This document shows positions 1 to 7,622 of a stretch of DNA of 10,320 nt, in pieces. The stretch covers positions 1 through 10,320 of the forward strand of contig PITI01000610.1 in NCBI GenBank assembly GCA_004325065.1, in the 5' to 3' direction. Both the position numbers and the translations under genes were made by a program. Within the stretch, counting starts at the first letter, position 1. Each line of letters starts with the position of its first letter. This DNA comes from Hamiltosporidium magnivora. Lineage: Eukaryota > Microsporidia > Dubosqiidae. The notes below the pieces were generated by a model. It did not search any database. It was not told the origin of the DNA and saw nothing but the letters and a program-made list of their open reading frames with translations.

Positions 1-2415
1 ATTTTGAATTCAAAGCCACAAAGAAACAATAATGATCAAATTAACATGGTTGAATTTGATTTGAAAATAGAAGGTACCGAAATAACAATGAAAGAAAAAA
101 TAAAAAAAATTAAATATATAAAAAAAGAACTATCGATGGAGTGGATTGAGCATTTTGAGTATATGAGTGAAACAAATGGATGGGGAGACAAACAAATGGG
201 ACTAATAGCCTATAAATTAATTGATGATGAAGATTATAAAGAGAGTCTTACCAAAACTTCCTATTTAAAATTAAAAAAAGAAATACTTGAAATCGCTTAC
301 CCTCTTGAGATGAAAAGAAAACTTGTCAGCAGCTTAGATGAAATTAAGCAAACAGAGCTTATTCTGATAAATGAATACTATGGCAGCATCATAAAAACAT
401 TAAAGCCATATAGTTTTATGATGAATTTTAGCAAGAATGAATATGAAAGAAAACTCGAAGAAACATTCATTAAAGGATTAGGTGAAAACACAGAATTGGA
501 ACTGATAAAACAAAGACGTCGGAATAAATCCTTAAAAGAAGTAATAGGCTATTTAGAAACCGTCGAAACTGGATTGTTGTGCCAATTAAATCGAAGAGAA
601 ACGAGCACTAACACTATTGAGTCAACATCTCCTAAGACAGAAATAAACTACAAGGCAGGAAAATGGTGTACACACCATAAATCACGAACCCACAACACTA
701 AAGAATGTAATTTGCTAAAAAATTACAATAAAAAGGAAGAACCATCTTTAAAAAATTTAGTCCTAAAGCAATACAGTGAATCTGATATGAATATTGAACG
801 TCCTACAATGATAAATGGCAGAAAAACAAATGTTATGATTGATTCAGGATCAAACCGAAATTATGTTAATCATTCATTGATAAAAGAATTTGATCTAAAG
901 ACCGAAGAATGCAAACCGATAAGAACAATTTTTGGTAGTGGTAGTAGCCAAATAAGTGATAAGAAGGCTATAATTGATTTGGTATTGAATGAAAAGAATT
1001 CTTACAAAACAGAATTTTATGTTCTGCAAGATTCGCCAATTAAAATCTTATTAGGGAATGAATTTCTGATAAATAATAAGGCTGTTCTCGATTTTAAAGA
1101 TAAGAGATTAACTATTTGTGGCGTCAAGTATCATTTAATTGGATCTGAAAGAGATACCGAAGAATTAATGGATGAAAGACTAATTGATAATATTTGCGCT
1201 ACAACAAATGATGAGGAATTAATAAATATCCTTAAAAGGTATAATTCTAACAATAATAATTTTAAATCAATTTTAAATATAAAGGCTTCGCTTAACTTTA
1301 ATTCAATTCCAGTCCAATCAAAACAAGTAAAATACTCAGTCCCATTTAAATATCGTGAGGCTGGTATGATTGAAATAAATAGATTGCTAAAAGAAGATAT
1401 AATAGAAAAAAGTAATTCGGACTTTGTTAGTCCAGCATTTTTTATAGAAAAAAAGAACAAGGAATTACGATTAGTAGTAGATTACAAAAAAATGAACAAA
1501 TATATAAACGATGACACTTGGTTCATACCAAATGTTGAAGAATCAATTATGAATATGGGAGAAAATAATTATTTTTCTAGAATAGATCTAAGAAATGGGT
1601 TCAATCAAATTGTTTTAGAAGAAGAAAGTAAAAAATTTACATCATTTTTTATTATGGGCAGACAATGGCAATATAAAAGAATTCCCTTTGGTATAAAACT
1701 CGGTCCAAAAATGTTTCAACGTATTATTTCAAACATGCTAGAAAACATTAAAAATTGTTTCATCTATATTGATGATATAATTATTTATGCTAAAACAAGA
1801 CAAGAGCATGTATCTATCATTCTAGAAGTACTAAAAATATTATACAAAAATAATGTGAAAATTAATTTTGATAAGAGTGAATTCTTCAGGAATGAAATGG
1901 AAATACTGGGATTTGTTGTAAATAATCAAGGAATTCATCCTAAACAATCTTATTTCGAAAACAAGATATTCTACAAGGACATTAAAACAAAAAGAGATGT
2001 GCAAAAGCTTTTGGGTGTTTTAAATTGGTATCGAAAATTTATACCAAATCTTTCAAGAAGAATAATAAAATTAACAGATTTATTAAAAAAAGATAAAACA
2101 AGATTTTCTTTGAACGAAGAATTAAGAAATGAAATTAATGAAATAAAAAAATCTATAGGAAACAATCACAGATTACATTTCCCAGATTACAACAAGAAAT
2201 TTAGATTAGAAACGGATGCAAGTGATCTTGGGATGGGAAGCGTACTTATGCAAGATGACAAAATCATAGGATATTTTAGCAGAAAATTCAAAAAGACTGA
2301 ATTAAATTATACAATAGTAGAAAAAGAATACCTCGCTATTCTAATGTCGATGATACATTTTAAAACAATCATTCAAGGTACATATGTAGAAATTTTTACG
2401 GACAGTAAGAACTAG
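1..2415 (+). CDS. gag-pol: Gag-protease-reverse transcriptase-RNase H polyprotein (partial at window edge, ends inside RNase H)
   Basis: Residues are numbered with codon 4-6 as 1. The frame is open to base 1, so the true start may lie upstream; the first ATG in the window is at 46 (residue 15). Residues 15-215 are Gag-like: a WIEHFEY segment (W47) and FIKGL (155-159) match the pattern of Ty3-type capsid proteins. A zinc knuckle C222-x2-H-x4-H-x4-C235 follows. The aspartic protease has D280-S-G and a downstream ILLG (348-351). Reverse transcriptase (about 440-640) has catalytic D528 and Y-I-D590-D591, with RIPFG around 559-563; WYRKF (Y676) belongs to the connection region. RNase H starts with TDAS (D738), EKE (E773/E775) and TDS (D800). 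The frame then meets TAG at 2413, before the end of RNase H, and the missing part continues in the +1 frame. Gag, protease and RT share one frame, with no Gag/Pol shift. Identification of the domains is secure; completeness of the 5' end is unknown. Confidence 0.93.
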   Translation: MLNSKPQRNNNDQINMVEFDLKIEGTEITMKEKIKKIKYIKKELSMEWIEHFEYMSETNGWGDKQMGLIAYKLIDDEDYKESLTKTSYLKLKKEILEIAYPLEMKRKLVSSLDEIKQTELILINEYYGSIIKTLKPYSFMMNFSKNEYERKLEETFIKGLGENTELELIKQRRRNKSLKEVIGYLETVETGLLCQLNRRETSTNTIESTSPKTEINYKAGKWCTHHKSRTHNTKECNLLKNYNKKEEPSLKNLVLKQYSESDMNIERPTMINGRKTNVMIDSGSNRNYVNHSLIKEFDLKTEECKPIRTIFGSGSSQISDKKAIIDLVLNEKNSYKTEFYVLQDSPIKILLGNEFLINNKAVLDFKDKRLTICGVKYHLIGSERDTEELMDERLIDNICATTNDEELINILKRYNSNNNNFKSILNIKASLNFNSIPVQSKQVKYSVPFKYREAGMIEINRLLKEDIIEKSNSDFVSPAFFIEKKNKELRLVVDYKKMNKYINDDTWFIPNVEESIMNMGENNYFSRIDLRNGFNQIVLEEESKKFTSFFIMGRQWQYKRIPFGIKLGPKMFQRIISNMLENIKNCFIYIDDIIIYAKTRQEHVSIILEVLKILYKNNVKINFDKSEFFRNEMEILGFVVNNQGIHPKQSYFENKIFYKDIKTKRDVQKLLGVLNWYRKFIPNLSRRIIKLTDLLKKDKTRFSLNEELRNEINEIKKSIGNNHRLHFPDYNKKFRLETDASDLGMGSVLMQDDKIIGYFSRKFKKTELNYTIVEKEYLAILMSMIHFKTIIQGTYVEIFTDSKN

Positions 2416-2416
2416 C
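2390..2416 (+). other. Frame break inside RNase H (TAG at 2413; +1 frame open from 2390)
   Basis: Frame 1 ends at TAG 2413-2415 directly after the TDSKN motif of RNase H. Frame 2 is open from 2390 (TAG at 2387-2389) and carries RNase H-like sequence (FFQNRNE, then RITRWK) without a gap, leading into the integrase frame. The net change is one base too many or two too few. The sequence there is AAC TAG C followed by a run of six T, so a small indel, a sequencing error at the T run, or a +1 ribosomal shift at a stop codon are all possible. In known Ty3 elements a programmed shift lies between Gag and Pol, not inside RNase H, so an inactivating mutation or assembly error is more likely. Confidence 0.85.
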
Positions 2417-2467
2417 TTTTTTCAAAACCGAAATGAAACATCGAGAATAACAAGATGGAAACTTATA

Positions 2468-3580
2468 ATGAACGAATTCAACTATGAGATATTGCATATT
2501 GATGGTAAAAACAATGTTATCGCCGATAATTTATCGCGATGTTTTATATCAGTAGATGACTACGAAAATGCTTATATAAAAAAAATCAAAAAGGCAAGTT
2601 TATATAACACAAAAAATAACAAATATGTATTAGATAACAAAAAAAGAATCATAATAAAAAAAGAAATGGCAGAAGATCTTATTCAAGATATTCATAAGTT
2701 ATCGGGTCATAGAGGAATAACGATAATGTATAATAATTTGAAAAATTATATATATATAAAAGATATGCCCAAAATAATTAATAAGATAGTTAAGAAATGT
2801 AAGAAGTGTTTAGAATATAAAACCAACGTATTTAAAAAAGACAAATCGAATCGTATTGAATCAGAAGGTAGATTTGAAAGAGTAAGCACAGATATTTTTG
2901 GTCCATTTAATTTATCTGATTATAATCATCATGAAAAAATAGACATTGGGTACTTTTTGACAATTACAGATATTTATTCCAGAATAACAAAAATCTATTT
3001 TCTAAATAATGTTAAAACTAAACATATTATAAATTCTATAAATGACTGGATTACTAAATTTAAAAGCCCGAAAATAATCATAAGCGATAATGGAAGACAA
3101 TTTATTAGTACAGAAATGAAAGAATATTTGAACAAACAGAATATAAAACAGTTACTGATCCCCATTTATAGCCCCGGATCAAATGGCATCTCAGAAAGAA
3201 TAAACAAGACAATATCTTTTATGTTATCAATTAACAAAAAGAAAGATATATATGAAATTGTTAAAGAAATTGAAAATACGATAAATTTAAATTATAATTC
3301 AAGTTTGAAATGTTCTCCCTATAGCATTATTAAAGAATATTCTATTTACGATCCATTAAAAAGACGGGTAGAGTATGATTGCATACAACATAATAATATT
3401 TATTCTAATAAATCCAAACCTGCACTAGGAGATATGGTATATGTTAAGAAATATCTTTCAACGAAATTAGACAAAAAGTATGTAGGAAGGAAGAAGGTGG
3501 TTTGGATAAGTAAAAAAGGGTATTGGGTAAGATTGGATGGAGATAAACATTTTACCCACATAAAAAATTTAAAAATTTGA
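2468..3580 (+). CDS. pol: Retrotransposon integrase with the C-terminal end of RNase H
   Basis: The enzyme would insert the element's cDNA into the host genome. Numbering is from the first ATG at 2468, which is probably not a true start because the frame is a continuation of the upstream polyprotein. Residues 1-24 finish RNase H (GKNNVIADNLSR, with fourth acidic residue D20). An HHCC zinc-binding domain follows: H76-x4-H81-x29-C111-x2-C114. The catalytic core has D142 (STDIFGP), D207 (SDNGRQF) and E243 (GISERIN), the canonical D,D35E spacing, so the active site is complete. The C-terminal part (about 315-370), with LGDMVYVKKY and a basic KKYVGRKK stretch, resembles the GPY/F-type tail of Ty3 integrases. 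The stop is TGA at 3578, about 70 bases before the LTR. No chromodomain is visible. Function is certain; independent translation is doubtful. Confidence 0.93.
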   Translation: MNEFNYEILHIDGKNNVIADNLSRCFISVDDYENAYIKKIKKASLYNTKNNKYVLDNKKRIIIKKEMAEDLIQDIHKLSGHRGITIMYNNLKNYIYIKDMPKIINKIVKKCKKCLEYKTNVFKKDKSNRIESEGRFERVSTDIFGPFNLSDYNHHEKIDIGYFLTITDIYSRITKIYFLNNVKTKHIINSINDWITKFKSPKIIISDNGRQFISTEMKEYLNKQNIKQLLIPIYSPGSNGISERINKTISFMLSINKKKDIYEIVKEIENTINLNYNSSLKCSPYSIIKEYSIYDPLKRRVEYDCIQHNNIYSNKSKPALGDMVYVKKYLSTKLDKKYVGRKKVVWISKKGYWVRLDGDKHFTHIKNLKI

Positions 3581-3590
3581 AGCGGCAGAA

Positions 3591-3611
3591 TGTGATATTA
3601 TTTATATCACA
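3591..3611. repeat. Perfect 8-bp inverted repeat between integrase stop and polypurine tract
   Basis: TGTGATAT (3591-3598) and ATATCACA (3604-3611) are exact reverse complements separated by the 5-base loop TATTT. The repeat begins 11 bases after the integrase stop and ends about 20 bases before the polypurine tract. It could form an RNA hairpin in the 3' part of the element transcript. The pairing is seen directly; a role is inference. Confidence 0.6.
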
Positions 3612-3632
3612 AAAATATGATATTTATATTTT

Positions 3633-3649
3633 AAAAATAAAAGGAGGGG
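3633..3649 (+). promoter_or_regulatory. Polypurine tract (plus-strand DNA primer site)
   Basis: AAAAATAAAAGGAGGGG is purine except for one T and ends directly before TGCC at 3650. In LTR retrotransposons the polypurine tract resists RNase H and primes plus-strand synthesis, and it lies immediately upstream of the 3' LTR. The position after the integrase stop and before a TG fits this exactly. It resembles a Shine-Dalgarno site in front of the ATG at 3657, but the context is eukaryotic. Confidence 0.8.
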
Positions 3650-3737
3650 TGCCATCATGAACAAAACAAATAAAGACAATTTTTCTAAAAACAATTCTTT
3701 ACTTTACAACAACAGAGGAATGGTGAGCAGGAAGACG

Positions 3738-3754
3738 ATCTCCTTGTTGGAGAT
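3738..3754. repeat. Hairpin in the GC-richer block of the LTR
   Basis: ATCTCC (3738-3743) and GGAGAT (3749-3754) pair perfectly around the loop TTGTT. It sits in the only GC-rich part of the LTR, where a structured 5' leader or R region would be expected. The role is not known. Confidence 0.45.
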
Positions 3755-3860
3755 GTACTTCAAACTTAGCTGCCTTCCCGAAAATTACGGCACACTGTTT
3801 TTTTTCTTTTCCATTATATATTATGACACACTTTTGTATTTTAATCAAAGAATCTAAAAA

Positions 3861-3866
3861 AATAAA
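3861..3866 (+). terminator. Possible polyadenylation signal in the LTR
   Basis: AATAAA in the LTR, about 210 bases after its start. The motif is common by chance in such AT-rich DNA, so this is only a candidate for the 3' end of the element's transcript. Confidence 0.25.
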
Positions 3867-4005
3867 GAAAATAAAACTTAAATTAGATGAGTACACATTA
3901 AGTTAACGGTTTAGAAAATGTATTCTTTTTACGGTTTTTTCTAACATGTTTTTACCATTATTATTCGATTTAACAGGAAAATATATTCAAGAACGAAAAG
4001 GGGCA

Positions 4006-5044
4006 GAATAAAATAATAACAAAAATTTCTTTTAAAACTTGACATTTAGAATGTGAAAATCAAATTGAAACGGGGATTTTTTAAATTTTTATTTAAAAAA
4101 CAAAAAAATTGGTGTAAGTCCGAGACGATGGCCCTTTATTATAGCCTTCTTATATTTTTTAACAGGGGGAAAGAATAAAATACGACAAATAATGTGAAGG
4201 ATTTATTTTGATAATTATATCAGTGGTTCGGGGACAAGAATTAAGAATTATTTAAAAAAAATGATCGAGATTTTAAATTTTTCGTGTAAAAGAAAAATAT
4301 ACTCATGATTACAATTTTTTGACTAAGGAAGCATGATATTTCATTTTATTTATTGTATCTTACTAATATTTAAATATGCTTACCCCGATTTAAGTTAAAT
4401 GCCTGTCTTTACCACACCATCAATTTTTTTTCAAATTTCCTCTCAGAACCATTTCGCGGATCTATTATACTTGCTAATTTGATACATTTAAGGCTATGCA
4501 TTCGAATGTGATTTATGATTATAATTAGATTTTATAAATGACCGCATAGGTTCATAGAATTATAATTTTATAATTTCTAAGGATGAAACATCTTTTTTTT
4601 ACAATGAAATCTTAAATGAGCGGAAAATTGATTTTACAACCAAGCCCCTGTATTTCGATGTATCCTGCGGCCAAATAGTTTCCAAATTTATATCGTAAGA
4701 TTTAATGGTTTAAATCATTTTTTTTTCGCTCTAATTAAATTCTATTAGGACATTTGCGAAGTTAATATCTAAGTAAAAAAAATATGTACTTATAACAAAC
4801 AAAAAGTCTTGTATGCCACAATATATCTCCTCATTTTGAATCCAATTACATATTTAAGGCATTTAATAGCAAATTAACCCTTTTGTTTTTTACGTAAAGA
4901 ATTTAATTCGAATCAAAACCAACATGGTTTTTCTAAACAATTGCGTAAGTTAGTCTAATTTATAAAAAAGAAAGATTAATATAAATTATCTAGAAATTGA
5001 AGAAATATAGCGATTTTAATTAACTTAAATTTAAAGAAATGGTC
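4006..5044. other. AT-rich spacer without recognisable gene
   Basis: I find no long open frame on either strand, no tRNA-like box pattern and no copy of the retrotransposon sequence. A perfect 10-bp inverted repeat with a TTTT loop lies at 4077-4100 (T6AAAT and ATTTA6), and a perfect 8-bp one (AATTATAA, loop TT) at 4558-4575. Such AT palindromes are expected in this base composition. The left part may still belong to the element if the LTR is longer than proposed, and the right part holds the 3' flank of the minus-strand gene ending at 5045. Confidence 0.6.
4077..4100. repeat. Perfect 10-bp AT inverted repeat
   Basis: TTTTTTAAAT (4077-4086), loop TTTT, ATTTAAAAAA (4091-4100). All pairs are A-T, so it may be chance; it lies about 70 bases beyond the proposed LTR end. 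Confidence 0.4.
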
Positions 5045-5818
5045 TCATGGCGCAAAGTAATTGTTTCTAAGTTCATCCATAATATCTTTCGATTCTGTTC
5101 GCACCTTTTCGGCAATATAAATTATAAAATCTGATGAAACAAATTTTTTACCATTAATTTTCAAAGAGTCGAAATCGAGTATTTTTTTCACACAAAATAT
5201 ACCTGTAACTTTACCATATAAATACTTTTCATTCAGCAAGACTCTTTTATCATCAACAATTTTTAAAATAATAAATAGAGGACCTTCATTTTCCAAACTA
5301 TTATTCAAAAGACTGCCAATCGATTTAAAGGCTCTATACACATCTAAGAAAGGATGTTTTTTTCTGATTAATAAGCCAATTCTGACAAAGGAACCTAGAT
5401 TGGGAATCACTTTTAAAAAACCCGAGGTATCAAATGAAAATAAATTTGACGATTCAAATGCTTTTCGAATTTTAGTTAAGAATTTTTTCGTCGAATCCTT
5501 AATAGGCTCTGAAATATTTGATCTATTATATTCTTCAAAAGGTTTGGTAAGTGGTATATTATTATTATGTATTTTACATATCATAAATAATTTATATTTT
5601 ATACTATTCATGAAAACTGCATACCTTATAGTTTCAAACTCTAAAAGATTGTTCTTAAATTGTAATGTTTCGGATACTTTTTTAAAATCTTCCTCGAAGT
5701 CTTTAATAGCATTCCCAGCTTTGTAATATCCAATACATCCTATTATTAAACAAACCGTTGTTATTCCAAATACAACTATTGCAGCAATGCGAAATTCTTT
5801 CGTTTTCCAAAACAACAT
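5045..5818 (-). CDS. Single-pass membrane protein of an unrecognised family, copy A (intact)
   Basis: The 257-residue product belongs to no family I recognise. It has a paralogue on the other strand at 9338. The N-terminus (MLFWKTKEF) is followed by a hydrophobic helix at about residues 11-32, then conserved AGNAIKDFEEDFKKVSET (34-51). Residues 1-54 align with copy B without gaps at about 30 of 54 identities. The middle is divergent; LFSFDTSGF plus the GL..RKK segment, and near the end SSDFIIYIAEKV, are conserved again. After the single helix the rest looks soluble, charged and helix-rich. An upstream in-frame ATG at 5833 would add five residues (MILWV), but homology and the identical 110-base distance to the upstream AAAGGAGAA motif favour the ATG at 5818. 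Stop is TGA. A lineage-specific membrane or exported protein is plausible, not shown. Confidence 0.7.
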   Translation of the reverse strand: MLFWKTKEFRIAAIVVFGITTVCLIIGCIGYYKAGNAIKDFEEDFKKVSETLQFKNNLLEFETIRYAVFMNSIKYKLFMICKIHNNNIPLTKPFEEYNRSNISEPIKDSTKKFLTKIRKAFESSNLFSFDTSGFLKVIPNLGSFVRIGLLIRKKHPFLDVYRAFKSIGSLLNNSLENEGPLFIILKIVDDKRVLLNEKYLYGKVTGIFCVKKILDFDSLKINGKKFVSSDFIIYIAEKVRTESKDIMDELRNNYFAP

Positions 5819-5834
5819 AACCCAAAGGATCATT

Positions 5835-5960
5835 TCGTTTAAATTATTTTAATCTAAAAAACTATTTAATTTATCTTTTGTAAAGGATTAATTGCCAAAA
5901 AAATAAATAATTTAGGCGATTCTCCTTTAAGTAAATAGAGTTTTTTATCTGGATGATAGC
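5835..5960 (-). promoter_or_regulatory. Upstream region of copy A, conserved with copy B
   Basis: Read on the minus strand, the region has ordered blocks that recur upstream of copy B: CTATCAT..GATAAA (5959 down to 5944), AAAGGAGAATCG (5928-5917), AAGATAAATTAAAT (from 5877), ATTAAAATAATTTAAA and ACGA (5838-5835). The first A of AAAGGAG is 110 bases from the ATG in both copies. Compared with B, copy A has about 20 extra bases between the first two blocks. It is either a shared promoter or duplicated flank not yet diverged. Confidence 0.55.
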
Positions 5961-6211
5961 AAAATAAAATTGATAAAATTAGAATGATATTTCTAAATTT
6001 TTTTTTTCAAAAAAACAATATTGGATTCATTTCAAATCGATCTTTTATTATATTTATTGAAAGTATTCTTCATTTTGAAAAGATAGATTCAAGAATCATT
6101 GATTAGAAATGGTGGAGAAAGAATAATCACATATAAACTTACTGCTTGGTAATTTTATGTAAAATTGGTGTGAAGATCATTATTAAGAGTTTTGTTGAGA
6201 ATAAAACCTGA
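5961..6211. other. AT-rich spacer upstream of copy A
   Basis: Runs of A and T, no open frame of interest and no clear match to the sequence further upstream of copy B. The similarity between the two flanks fades near 5967. Confidence 0.5.
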
Positions 6212-6810
6212 CTAAGATTTCGGTTGTTTCATGGAATTTGTATGAGAATGAGAAATTCTACGAAATTGCAAAATTTTTCTACAAATTTATTTTGTGGTTC
6301 TTTCAATAACTGGATCGGAGACCGCAAATGACTTAAGATAAATGCCATAGAAATCCTGGAAAATTGGCCTTGCACACTCGGGTTAAAAGACATAAAACCT
6401 GGGATATATAGAAATAAAACCATTCAAAACAACGAAATTCAAGCAGTAGGGTATGTTTGTGATTATAACATTACTTTTCTAGGTGAACTCTATGTAAGTC
6501 GCTGAAATAGTTTTAGCTAGAAGTTCATTGGGTTTAGAAAGTGTAGGGTAAATTGGAATGCTGCATAGTCTTGGGAGTGTCCAGGGTGGCTTTTACTCAT
6601 TATCATACTGTATGCAACAGACATCAACGAACTCCGGGCAACTGGATTGCTGATTAATCGGGTTCTACACATCCTTTAGATAAACGCTTTGAGATGTAGG
6701 TATCGTAAGGGTATCGATAGAATTTGGAGTAGTAGTTATTTATATTAAAAATAGAACTGTGTTTTTGCCATAGGAACACTAAAATTTTGTCCCTGTTTAA
6801 AAAATATGTG
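6212..6810 (+). pseudogene. Possible decayed coding region, family unknown
   Basis: Frame 2 is open for 39 codons from 6212, has TGA at 6329, then is open for 57 codons to TGA at 6503 (containing ENWPCTLGLKD and NITFLGELY). Further runs broken by TAG codons follow in the same frame to about 6810. Between about 6550 and 6690 another frame also reads plausibly (VSRVAFTHYHT, GNWIAD). The G+C content is visibly higher than in the surrounding spacer. There is no start codon with an intact frame. Chance open runs in this composition average about a dozen codons, so the signal is modest. A relic of a transposase or host gene is possible; no family could be assigned. Confidence 0.3.
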
Positions 6811-7622
6811 ATTTTTCTAAATAGAAAACCTAAGATTAGAAAAAATGTATAGGTTTTGTTGTAAAATAACAGCCATATCACATATAAATAATCTTTAATT
6901 CCAAGTTACGGTTCCGACTGCTTGAAAAATAAACGTTTCGTATCGTTCGGTCTGTAAGTATAAAACCTAATAGAATAAAATATACATTCTGTAGTACTTA
7001 AACTCGAAGATAGAACTCTTTACATTAGGTAAATATGAACGTACGTAATTTCAGACGTAAATATAATAAATACCGGGAAAAAAGCCAATACAACTGGTAA
7101 ATAATTTTGCTCTAAAAAATCACCATAGAAAATCTAAAGTTTTTGTTTTTTGTCTTGAATTATTTTTCTAATGTAAATGGTTCAAAACAGTCAAAATTGC
7201 AACTCATTTAATAGAATTTATAAATGGATAACGTATATACGAAATATATTTTGCAATATAGTAATTAATTTTTATTATACTCACTCCACAATCAGGTTAA
7301 AATTTAATTTATCATTTCATCAGCTAAATCTTCTCAAAATGAGTTTCCGCTCTTTTGGTTTATATTTATGTTTTAGAAAAGAAACAATATTAATATATTT
7401 TATCGGATAAAAAATTACATCAAAATGAAATGTATTATGATCATAAGATCAGAATGCTTAAATTGACTTCAAATTAAAAAAAATTACATCTGCTATGAGA
7501 AGAAATTTAAGAAATGGTTTTTAAATTGAACAGCCGAAATATAATATATACATTGAAAATGGTAAGATATATACAAAAAATAATGGCAACATAATTAAAG
7601 AAGTAATAACAGATAATAATAA
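6811..7622. other. AT-rich spacer without a supported gene
   Basis: A plus-strand frame at 7177-7410 (77 codons, ATG start) is the longest here. Its product is rich in I, N, F and Y, as expected from translated AT-rich DNA, with no motif, so I do not call it. A short run ending near 7622 (IYTKNNGNIIKEV, frame 1, about 7525-7620) may belong to the relic that follows. Confidence 0.4.

Larger units (their letters stand above)
1..4005 (+). mobile_element. Ty3/gypsy-type LTR retrotransposon, 5' end outside the window
   Basis: Domain order is Gag, zinc knuckle, protease, reverse transcriptase, RNase H, integrase, then a polypurine tract and an LTR. Integrase after RNase H is the diagnostic order of the Ty3/gypsy (Metaviridae) group and not of copia. 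The 5' LTR, primer-binding site and possibly the Gag start lie upstream of the window. No chromodomain is seen after the integrase. All catalytic residues I can check in protease, RT, RNase H and integrase are present, so the copy is young or only recently inactivated; the one visible break is the frame change at 2413. The right boundary at 4005 is tentative because no second LTR is available for comparison. Confidence 0.9.
3650..4005 (+). repeat. 3' LTR of the Ty3/gypsy element (right end tentative)
   Basis: The left end is set by the polypurine tract: the LTR should begin with the TG at 3650. For the right end the best candidate is GGCA at 4002-4005, the reverse complement of the starting TGCC, giving 356 bp and TG...CA ends. 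Other CA dinucleotides, for example near 3896, cannot be excluded. The LTR contains a GC-richer block (about 3713-3795), a hairpin (3738-3754) and AATAAA at 3861-3866, which could serve as polyadenylation signal. The small ATG frame at 3657-3857 shows nothing protein-like and is probably chance. Confidence 0.55.

Noticed and set aside
1131..2165. Minus-strand frames at 1460-1131 and 2165-1971
   Set aside because: Antisense shadows of the polyprotein frame, whose domains are unambiguous.
3641..3857. Small gene at 3657 with a Shine-Dalgarno-like AAGGAGGGG before its ATG
   Set aside because: The purine run is the polypurine tract of the retrotransposon, and the frame lies inside the LTR with no protein motif. 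Prokaryotic translation signals are not expected next to a Ty3 element.
3699..3896. Minus-strand frame in the LTR (65 codons)
   Set aside because: Antisense to the LTR, no motif, composition typical of translated AT-rich DNA.
4110..4240. tRNA or small RNA suggested by GGTGTAAGTCCGAGAC and GTGGTTCGGGG
   Set aside because: No matching A and B boxes at tRNA spacing and no cloverleaf could be drawn.
5400..5726. Plus-strand frame of 108 codons
   Set aside because: Antisense to copy A, whose reading is supported by its paralogue.
6229..6881. Minus-strand frames at 6423-6229 and 6881-6654
   Set aside because: Short, hydrophobic or F/I/N-rich, without motif. The plus-strand reading of 6212-6505 is at least as protein-like, so neither minus frame is supported.
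7177..7410. 77-codon plus-strand frame with ATG
   Set aside because: Composition is what AT-rich spacer gives by chance; no motif, no neighbour or relative in the window.
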